Shown here: piece after piece, positions 1 to 7,130 of the stretch | Layout: each line of letters starts with the position of its first letter | Numbering within the stretch: position 1 is the first letter of the stretch | Source: Aurantiochytrium sp. KH105 | Taxonomy: Eukaryota; Sar; Bigyra; Thraustochytrida; Thraustochytriidae | Assembly (NCBI GenBank): GCA_003116975.1 | Contig: BGKB01000049.1 | Span: 1-64,000 of the forward strand | Direction: 5' to 3' | DNA length: 64,000 nucleotides | Notes under the pieces: model-generated | The model's database searches: none | The model's input: the letters and a program-made list of their open reading frames with translations, nothing else | Told to the model about the DNA's origin: nothing | Program-made: the position numbers and the translations under genes

Positions 1-342
1 AGCCAGGGCTATTCACTGTCATTCTTTTGTTTTCTTTTTTTTTAGAATCAAGCTTTCGCTTCGGCAAGAATTTGGAATGACCGACTCGGTACATAGGAAA
101 ACCCAGGCAGGCTCTTTGCTACTTTGAATGAAGCTGGCCTGTCAGTGGAGGGAGATCATCTGACTTTTATCAATCTTCTATTCTAATCGTTGACAAGTAC
201 TACCTGTTTTGTTTTTTCCATCACTTCCACTGTGATTAAGAAAGAGCACCTGAATTGCTGGCTGGCTTGCTTCGCGCAAGATCCGGTGGACGGAAGTTTT
301 GCTCCGTATCGATATTCATAATATTTCTTGCTACAAATCTGT
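1..342. other. 3' flank of the RING-PHD gene; no gene identified
   Basis: No gene is supported here. A long T-rich tract ending in AG at about 20-45 looks like a plus-strand 3' splice acceptor, so the last exon of a gene lying left of the window could start near position 46. Only very short open frames follow it, and I cannot tie them to a family. The part next to 343 is probably the 3' UTR of the minus-strand RING-PHD gene. Confidence 0.3.
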
Positions 343-2238
343 CTATACATCCCAAGCGACGAACTGGATAATGCGTTTCATGTTGAGACTTACTTGGTCT
401 GACGACTTGCCCAAGATAGACGCCACGAAAACTTCAGGCTCTTTGCGCTCATCAATATCAAAAACAGACGAGCGCACGGCAATAACAGCTTCAAATGCGT
501 CGCGATGAGCGCCATCGTTCATGAATTCTTTCAAAGCCAATTCGCGGACCTTGGCCCTTTTCGATAAATTCAGCTCTGCAACGTTCTGGACATCACGCTC
601 AATCACGGCATCAAGCGCAGCTGAGACTGCAGCGTGGACAATCCTTGAGCGAGACGAGGCTGAATGGGCACGCTCCTCTTGGGGCGGCACCGAGGTCTCA
701 GCATGGGCGGAAGATGATGATGACGAGGCAGAAGACGCGGATGGCGCTGTCACGGACGAAGCGCGGAGACTGACGCGCGGACGCTTCGAGGCATCTTCAC
801 GGGCCGGCACTTCTTCCTTGCCATTGCCATACAAGAGTAAACGCTTGGTGTCACGGGCAGACCAATCTCTGGAGCTTAGCGTCTTCATTGTGGAGGGCAA
901 GGAGGCTTGCGTGCGGTCAAGCTCGCCTGCAGCGTTACCATACGCAAGCTTGACGCGAGATTGTGGACCATTGCCTCGCTCGCGTGCGCGGGACAAAGCT
1001 CGGATGTGATTTACGAGAATTGCCGGGAGTTGAGGGCGCTGGGTCAGAGATTTTGTGGCCAGGCGTTGGATTTTGCCCAGAATTCCATCCTCCAGATGAC
1101 GACTGCGAGGAGAATTCTCTTCCTCTGGCGCATTCATGCAGCGTACGAGTGCTGCACCGACCTTCGATTGCTTTGCAAGGCGAAAGTCAACGTGATCAAA
1201 GATTGCAGTGAGCTGCGTAAGAATGGCGACGCGAATTGCCTCTTCCCCGGTGCTGGCGCCGGGGCGAACCCAGCGGCCGAGCGCGTGAAGGAGATCGACG
1301 CGAAGTGCGAACTGGACGCGGCGATTTCGAATGTGTTGGAGTTGCAAAACGACCCGTCCGAGCCGCTCCCGACGAGCGTCAACGGCGCCACTTCCCGGAT
1401 CGTCCAGCTGAGCGCCTTCGGACACGAAAGAGACGAGCCTCGTCACCCAATCTCGGGTGATTGTAGATGGCATGGAGAGACCAGCGCACGCAGGACATGT
1501 CCATACGCCGTCTGGAACCGAATCCATGCCAAGGCAGCCCGCGTGACAAGCCCGCTCGCACGCTGACGTGTCGTCTCCACAGAGCATGAGCGTTTCGTCA
1601 TTCCCAGGTGTACCGCACATGAAGCAAAGCACATGCGCGTATGGGTCATAAAAATCTGCGGGTAGGCCCGAGGCTCTGTCACCTCGAAAGGAATCTTCAT
1701 TTTTGCGAGCAAAACTCTCAAAGCATTGTTTGCCTGGGTTCCACAATTTAGTAACAGGAATTCTGCAAAAGGGACAGCGGTCGTTTGTTCCACTAGTTAT
1801 CCAGGCGAGGAGGCACTCATAGTGAAATGGGTGGTCGCAGGATTGGGGTTTAGAGACTTTTGTCTCGTCTGACATTTCGTCACAACAAATGGCACATGTT
1901 GCCGCATCCGTATCATCATCGACGCCGTCTTCGTTGTCAGGAGACTTTTCCTCTGTGGTTTTCTGTTCTTGCTGCTCCTCTTCAACTACCTGTCCATTGT
2001 CTACAGGCTGTGGTGCTTGTTTAATTGCGCCCGCTGAGGAGCTGGTACCGGGCTCTTGTTTGATCACATTTTGCTCTTGTCTTCTTTCGACATCCTGTGC
2101 GGACTTGACATTCTCCACATTCTCTTGTTTGATCGAGGCGACTCCGCGGGACGTAGGCTGTCCTCTGCATCTGCTTCCGCTTCTGTGCTGCCCGTCTGCA
2201 CAAGGAGCGCTCTCGGAAAGCTCTTGCTCTTCGTTCAT
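343..2238 (-). CDS. RING-H2 plus PHD finger protein (PHRF1-like), 631 aa from this ATG
   Basis: Likely nuclear E3 ubiquitin ligase or chromatin/transcription adaptor. Numbering from the ATG at 2238, a RING-H2 finger lies at about 115-158 (CAICCDEM, then CDHPFHYECLLAW, then CPFC). A PHD finger lies at about 205-251 (CFMCG, CERACHAGCL, GVWTCPAC). The RING-then-PHD order is that of PHRF1-type proteins. A helical stretch at roughly 262-390 resembles a TFIIS N-terminal (LW) bundle; this is by eye only. The tail is Ser- and basic-rich and ends in a conserved-looking helical segment. Two I-K-Q-E motifs precede the RING and fit the SUMO acceptor consensus. The 2238 ATG is the first ATG in frame, but the frame stays open and protein-like to 2595 with no ATG, so an upstream exon may exist. 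It is divergent from SEC6. The domain call is firm; the function is inferred. Confidence 0.85.
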   Translation of the reverse strand: MNEEQELSESAPCADGQHRSGSRCRGQPTSRGVASIKQENVENVKSAQDVERRQEQNVIKQEPGTSSSAGAIKQAPQPVDNGQVVEEEQQEQKTTEEKSPDNEDGVDDDTDAATCAICCDEMSDETKVSKPQSCDHPFHYECLLAWITSGTNDRCPFCRIPVTKLWNPGKQCFESFARKNEDSFRGDRASGLPADFYDPYAHVLCFMCGTPGNDETLMLCGDDTSACERACHAGCLGMDSVPDGVWTCPACAGLSMPSTITRDWVTRLVSFVSEGAQLDDPGSGAVDARRERLGRVVLQLQHIRNRRVQFALRVDLLHALGRWVRPGASTGEEAIRVAILTQLTAIFDHVDFRLAKQSKVGAALVRCMNAPEEENSPRSRHLEDGILGKIQRLATKSLTQRPQLPAILVNHIRALSRARERGNGPQSRVKLAYGNAAGELDRTQASLPSTMKTLSSRDWSARDTKRLLLYGNGKEEVPAREDASKRPRVSLRASSVTAPSASSASSSSSSAHAETSVPPQEERAHSASSRSRIVHAAVSAALDAVIERDVQNVAELNLSKRAKVRELALKEFMNDGAHRDAFEAVIAVRSSVFDIDERKEPEVFVASILGKSSDQVSLNMKRIIQFVAWDV

Positions 2239-2595
2239 GAGGGCCGGTCGGGGCTCTCTCTCCTCGTCTTTTATTTGATCTTGCAAACTAGCCCTCGATC
2301 CAGCCAGGGCTGTCTCGGTCAGTCGCTTCGCCTCTAGGGGACGAAGAGCAAGCGATGGCGAGCGATACCGACCACTCGATCGACTCTTTTTGCTGGGCTG
2401 GGTACTGCGCGAAAGCGTCAAGGCTCCTCCTCGCTGTCGCTCGCAGTCGCCGCCGTTCCCTCCGTTGTTTCTGGTCTGCTGCTCCCCTTCTTCTGTGTAT
2501 GGATGGCATAAGCAAGAACCTGAGGCGTCGCAGGCGGGCGTGGGATGAGCGAGGCAAATTCTCGTCCGCACTTCACGGCACACATCGAATACCAA
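2239..2595 (-). other. Possible 5' coding extension of the RING-PHD gene
   Basis: The reading frame of the RING-PHD protein continues upstream of its first ATG for about 119 codons. It encodes a Ser/Arg/Lys-rich, low-complexity sequence, with no in-frame ATG (the open frame begins at a TTG). Its composition resembles the disordered N-terminus that follows, so it may be an exon joined to an upstream ATG exon. A CAG acceptor-like site with pyrimidine-poor context occurs near 2500, but I could not find a convincing donor. Confidence 0.3.
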
Positions 2596-3480
2596 AGAGA
2601 GAGAAGAAAGTTAAGATCAAGGCTTGTCGAACTGGTATAGAAAAGACAAGAAAGTCGAGCTAGCTATTTGGTTTGGCTTGTCGAGCAACGTTGTGTTTCA
2701 AGAGTCTCAACATTCTTTGGTCCTGCATGATCAACCGAAAGATCATGTTCCACAGAATAGGCCTAGAGATTGCACATCTCCCATTTCTGAAGACACATTC
2801 CTGATTAGCAGCAAGCCTGTACAGTTTCTTCTGTATTCCTTGCGCACGTAGTAAAAACCATTTGTTGACGCGATGTTCGAAATTTTGGCAAATCGCCAGC
2901 AACCAGTTTCTTCACCATGATCGATCGCCCCATCAAGGTAAGCGGGTCAAGGCCAGGGCAGACCTACAAAGCGCTTTGCATTGCGGGTCATTGTGCACGA
3001 CCGATCGTGCATGCTTGTATTCGCTCACCAAGTCCCGCCAGCACAGACAATCGAAAGGACACATCACGAGCTTATCTTCTTCTTCACACTGTCCGAAGCT
3101 GCGAACTCTGATTTCAGGCAAAGATCAAACTCGCGACAGGGACAGGCACGCAGGCAGCCAGCGCGGCAGCGAGGAGGCGAGGCGACGCCGGGCCGCCACA
3201 GACTTGCGTCCAGGTGAGCGAGCGAGAGGAATCGCGCGCGCGAGAGAGCAGCTGCAAGGAGCTAGGAGCAAGGAGCGACGAGGAGTGGGCCAGAAGAAGC
3301 GCCAGCCGAGCCAAACCGGCCTGCGAAGGCCTTGGCTTGCTTTGCCTTATCTTGTTATCTTGCCGTGCGCACGAGCGGGCATACGAGGGAGCGAGCGAGC
3401 GAGCAAGCGAACGTGGCCAAACCAGGCAGCGCGGCTAGTACCACCAAGACGCGGTCTGGAGAAGCTTCTTCAAAGGAGGC
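2596..3480. promoter_or_regulatory. Divergent promoter/leader region between the RING-PHD gene and SEC6
   Basis: About 0.9 kb separates the two head-to-head genes. A plus-strand candidate leader intron is visible: an ATG at 2917 opens seven codons (MIDRPIK) that end at a consensus donor (AAG|GTAAGC, intron start 2938). A good acceptor (TCTGATTTCAG) ends at 3117 and keeps the frame. A second donor-like CAG|GTGAGC is at 3213/3214. The rest is purine-rich with GCGAGCGAGCGAG and CAGGCAGC runs. I see no recognisable protein, so these may be noncoding leader exons of SEC6 or of the 63-aa ORF. Confidence 0.4.
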
Positions 3481-3672
3481 ATGCCTGAAGTGCTGGCTGC
3501 GACCCTAATCGTGGTCTTCACGGCGCTTGGTTTTGGTGCCAACCTCCTCCTCGTCTGCGCACCGCGCAGGGACGCAAAGGGCGCGGGCAAGTGGTCCGAA
3601 TTGGACTCGGACGGATCCGCGACGGACGACCTTTTCGCGGATTACTACTACAGCAAGGTCGCAGACAGCTAG
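3481..3672 (+). CDS. 63-aa single-span membrane ORF just upstream of SEC6
   Basis: This is a complete ATG-to-TAG frame. Residues 2-26 form a strongly hydrophobic helix (LAATLIVVFTALGFGANLLL), followed by a short basic stretch and an acidic, Tyr-rich tail ending YYYSKVADS. The stop at 3670-3672 is only 10 nt before the SEC6 ATG. It could be an independent small membrane protein, the last exon of a spliced gene (an in-frame TAG at 3436-3438 forms an acceptor-like CTAG), or a translated uORF controlling SEC6. I do not recognise the family. The hydrophobic helix and charge asymmetry suggest a real peptide rather than random leader sequence, but this is not proven. Confidence 0.45.
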   Translation: MPEVLAATLIVVFTALGFGANLLLVCAPRRDAKGAGKWSELDSDGSATDDLFADYYYSKVADS

Positions 3673-3682
3673 CTAGGCCAAA

Positions 3683-6600
3683 ATGGTCCAGATGGCCGAT
3701 GGCGAAGGTCCCTCGCGGCGATCCCTGCGCGAGTTTGCCGAACAGTTTGCACTCACTGAAGTAGAAAACTACTTTAATACGCCGGCGCGTCTCGAAAATT
3801 TAGCAAGCGTGCGCGAAGACTATGAACGACGCCTCGTGGCCGTGGAGACCCAACTTGAGGCCGGGGTGCAGGCGCAATTGGACGAGATGCAGAATGCAGT
3901 CATGCTTTTGAACATGGCTCGCGAGGAGATGGCAGCCGTCCGGGCGAAATTTGACAAGATTAATCGACGTAGCCAAGCGTGTACCAAAGCCGTGCACGAC
4001 TTTGATCAAATCCTCAAGATTCGCAACGCTCGCACCAATGTGCGAGAAATTCTGCAACAGCTTGAAATCTACGACGCCGTGCCCCGACGGGTCGACGAGC
4101 TCCGCTCCCGACTTGAAAAAGACCCGCGGAGTCTCAAGGGAGTCTTTTTGGAGTGGCTTCAGCTCAACGCCTGGCGTGAACGTATCCTCACCGACATCTC
4201 CGACAAGGTCACCGAGGCCAGTCGCAAAGAACAAGATATCTCTTCACGCGTCGCCAACTGGGAAGAGCTCGACTCCTCGATTGCACACAACACCTACGGA
4301 CAAAGCTCGCAAGCGCATGGGCAAATTCTCCAAGTTCTTGGCGACCACTTTCGCCGAGTCGAAGATCTTGGCAAGCGCATCTGGGACCTCGTCGCCGCGC
4401 GTCTGTCAGACTTTTTCTACTTGGCTCAGTTCGATGAGGCGCCGGCGCTGATCGCTGCTGTCGAAATTGTGGAAAGAATTGATTTGTACAATGACCGCGA
4501 GCGCGCGCGCCGTGCTGCTCTTGGAGAGGCCCCGGAAAAGCTCGAAATGCTCATTCCTCCGGGACAAAAGCGCAAAGACGCACTCGCGGCCCTCGAAAAG
4601 GCTATCGAGTCGCGGCTCGATCAATCCTTTCCGCGTCGTCTCTTGCCAGAACGCAAAGCTCCTTCGCGCAAAAGCACCGCAGGGGCTCGCCCCGAAAGCG
4701 CCAGTGATACAGACGGCGACGATGATGAGGACAACGACGACGATGACGACGACGATGACGACGATGAAGATGATGACGACGACGAAGATGATGACGACGA
4801 AAATGATGACGAAGACGACGACGACGAGGAGGAGGAGGAAGATGATGACGAGAATGATGAGACCAAGGGCCCACTGCCGACCAAGATCCCAGACTTTTTG
4901 CGCGCGGGTCAGGACCTCATCATGGATCTGAACATTGTATCTGAAGAAATTGCCAAATGCTTTCCAGATACATACGGCATTATCGGACTTTATCGATGGG
5001 TAGCCGAGCGTCGCATGATTACTCTCTTACAGCCAGTGTGGGGCTCGCCGCGAGTGACCCCGGGAGAAAAGCTCCAGCTAGTGGGATTTTTAGATCATTA
5101 CCTCAGTGTTGTCGACACGCTTGACCGCGCAGGCACGGACGGGGACCTCGGCCTAGCCAGCGGACTCGAAGGAACGAGTGGAGCGGCTCGCACTGGGTAT
5201 TCGAGCTTTGCGTCTGGCACCTCGGGTGGTGGCGCCGGAATCGGCAGCGGAAAGCTTGGCATTCACCATCATCAGTCGATGCGCTCGCTCAACAGCGATG
5301 GACTGGGACCGGCTCACAGCGGGGCCGGCGCTGGTGTTGGCGGCGGCGCAGATCTGGCGGCGGCAATGCGAGATGAACATCGGAGCGCCGCTGCTCTACG
5401 TTCGCGTGAAATCCGCCGAGAGGCAGAAGGTATGATGTCGACCTATATCGCCGACGCGCTCCCTCGTTTGGAGCGTATGATGCACGCGATCCTCGACCAA
5501 AATAATGAGCCAACCGTCGGTCGCGGCGGCGCACTACAGACAGCCATTCCAGAGGATCTCTTTAATATTCTCGCTCAGGAGCTCAGCGTGCTCCGAGCTC
5601 ACGGCGTGACGGGACCACACTTGGCGTCCTTTGTCCAGCGCGCCATTCTCGAAACCTTGCGCACGTATCAGGGCGTGCAAACAAACCGTCTCGCCGCAGG
5701 CAAGACTCCCGAGGTGGGCATTGAAGCCTGCTGCGCAATGATGAATGACTTTGAGCGCATGTACGATCTTTGCGACAAGGTTCTTATTCTCGAGGTGCGA
5801 CAAGGCATGGATTTGAGCGATAGAGGCGCCGACAGTCTCTTGTCAGAAATTCAGCTCGAGCTCGACCGCGTTGCGGGTGGATTTCTGCGGGCCATCGAGA
5901 CCGCCACCGAGCGAACGATCGAGCTCGTATTTACCGAATTGCGAAACAGCGGGTCAGTAGAGAGTCTCTTTTCTCCAGTTTGGGAATCTGGCGAGGCGCG
6001 TACGATGGATCGTTTCACTGCCACCTTTTTGGACTACCTTGAGGACCCGCAAGAGGGTTTCCGCGTATGGCTTGCCTCGGAGCTCTTGTTTGGTCGCGTT
6101 GTGGCAACCGCCTTATCGCGTACAGTGCAAACGTACATTCTTCGACTCATGGGTCTTCGAACTGCATTTACAAACAAACAACTTGCCATCGGGCGCTTGC
6201 GCGCAGACGCGCAGAGTCTGCAGAACTTCTTTTCCGGCTACCTCGACGTGCTGCGATTTGGGAAGATTCGCACGCAAGAGGCTTTGGAAGCAAAGATTGA
6301 CGTGATTTGGCATTGCGCCAAAGTCATCGAGACCGAGGAAGTCGATTTCCCGCCAAAGCACTTTGCCGATGTAGCGACGCATTTTGGGCCCTTCTCCAAG
6401 CAGGCGATCGCACGTTTGCTCTTTTTGCGGGGTGATCTTTCAGATGAGGTTCGGGCCACCTTTATCGGCGAGGTCGCAGACCATGATGTTGAAAGGGCCG
6501 CAAAATTCGATCTCTCGTCGTTGCCTCCTACCCCGGAGCTCCTGCTCGACCGCCAGCCTGCTGCGACCAAGCTGGGGGCCAACGAAACTGCTGCCAACAA

Positions 6601-6778
6601 GAAAACAAAGACCAAGAAGGCCAAAAAGTCACTCTCGAAAACCGCCAAGGCACTTGTCAAGGGCCGGAGCAAACGCAAAAAGAAAAAGACAAAGACAAAG
6701 AAGAAGGGTGCCGTAGCCGGCGCAACGTCGTCCTCAGCGGCCATCGAAATGTCCCTGGACAGTTTCACCTCAAGCTAG
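3683..6778 (+). CDS. SEC6: Exocyst complex component Sec6 (EXOC3), 1031 aa
   Basis: A subunit of the exocyst, the CATCHR-family tether that docks secretory vesicles at the plasma membrane. The N-terminal 300 residues show the Sec6 pattern: a coiled-coil start (REFAEQFALTEVENYF; YERRLVAVETQLEAGV), a long helical rod, and VFLEWLQLNAWRERIL. The helical body resumes after an insertion (FPDTYGIIGLYRWVAERRM; ALEAKIDVIWHCAKVIE) and runs to about residue 930. Two features are unusual: an almost pure Asp/Glu insertion at about 345-395, and a Lys-rich tail at about 970-1015 (KKTKTKKAKKSLSKTAKA). At 1031 aa it is longer than the usual ~750 aa, mainly because of these additions and a Gly/Ala-rich loop near residues 500-560. 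The start has a good context (CCAAAATGG). Confidence 0.9.
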   Translation: MVQMADGEGPSRRSLREFAEQFALTEVENYFNTPARLENLASVREDYERRLVAVETQLEAGVQAQLDEMQNAVMLLNMAREEMAAVRAKFDKINRRSQACTKAVHDFDQILKIRNARTNVREILQQLEIYDAVPRRVDELRSRLEKDPRSLKGVFLEWLQLNAWRERILTDISDKVTEASRKEQDISSRVANWEELDSSIAHNTYGQSSQAHGQILQVLGDHFRRVEDLGKRIWDLVAARLSDFFYLAQFDEAPALIAAVEIVERIDLYNDRERARRAALGEAPEKLEMLIPPGQKRKDALAALEKAIESRLDQSFPRRLLPERKAPSRKSTAGARPESASDTDGDDDEDNDDDDDDDDDDEDDDDDEDDDDENDDEDDDDEEEEEDDDENDETKGPLPTKIPDFLRAGQDLIMDLNIVSEEIAKCFPDTYGIIGLYRWVAERRMITLLQPVWGSPRVTPGEKLQLVGFLDHYLSVVDTLDRAGTDGDLGLASGLEGTSGAARTGYSSFASGTSGGGAGIGSGKLGIHHHQSMRSLNSDGLGPAHSGAGAGVGGGADLAAAMRDEHRSAAALRSREIRREAEGMMSTYIADALPRLERMMHAILDQNNEPTVGRGGALQTAIPEDLFNILAQELSVLRAHGVTGPHLASFVQRAILETLRTYQGVQTNRLAAGKTPEVGIEACCAMMNDFERMYDLCDKVLILEVRQGMDLSDRGADSLLSEIQLELDRVAGGFLRAIETATERTIELVFTELRNSGSVESLFSPVWESGEARTMDRFTATFLDYLEDPQEGFRVWLASELLFGRVVATALSRTVQTYILRLMGLRTAFTNKQLAIGRLRADAQSLQNFFSGYLDVLRFGKIRTQEALEAKIDVIWHCAKVIETEEVDFPPKHFADVATHFGPFSKQAIARLLFLRGDLSDEVRATFIGEVADHDVERAAKFDLSSLPPTPELLLDRQPAATKLGANETAANKKTKTKKAKKSLSKTAKALVKGRSKRKKKKTKTKKKGAVAGATSSSAAIEMSLDSFTSS
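4716..4866 (+). repeat. GAC/GAT/GAG codon repeat encoding the acidic insert of Sec6
   Basis: About 150 bp of GAC, GAT, GAA and GAG codons with a few AAC/AAT. It encodes some fifty almost uninterrupted acidic residues inside SEC6. It is an impure trinucleotide repeat and probably grew by slippage. It lies between two conserved helical parts of the protein, consistent with a disordered loop. Confidence 0.9.
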
Positions 6779-7130
6779 ATTGCCGCCGTTGTGAATGTTT
6801 CCAGGCCAGGGAAGTCACCCAACGCAAGGCAAGGCATTTTAGTTGTGGTAGCCTAAACAAAAAGGAGACAAAGTGCCTGTGGGAAATTATGCTTGTCGCA
6901 TGATGCAAACTAGCATATCAGGCCTACGTCATGTCAAATTTTGAAAACAGAGTGCAAACCACACATACCAAAGCAAACCAATTCGGATCAAAGTGAACTA
7001 GATAGAGCACCGTGAGAACTTCACGAGAGAAACAACTTTGCTTGCTTGTAGAAAAAAAATATCGATCTCCGTCAAGCTCATGTCTTTTGTAAAATACTAT
7101 TGTCAATCAGCATCTGAAGGTTGTGCGATT
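6779..7130. other. Convergent 3' intergenic region (SEC6 / FHA-like gene)
   Basis: About 350 bp between two stop codons that face each other. It is more AT-rich than the flanking coding sequence and holds no open frame worth calling. It presumably contains both 3' UTRs and polyadenylation sites. Confidence 0.6.
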
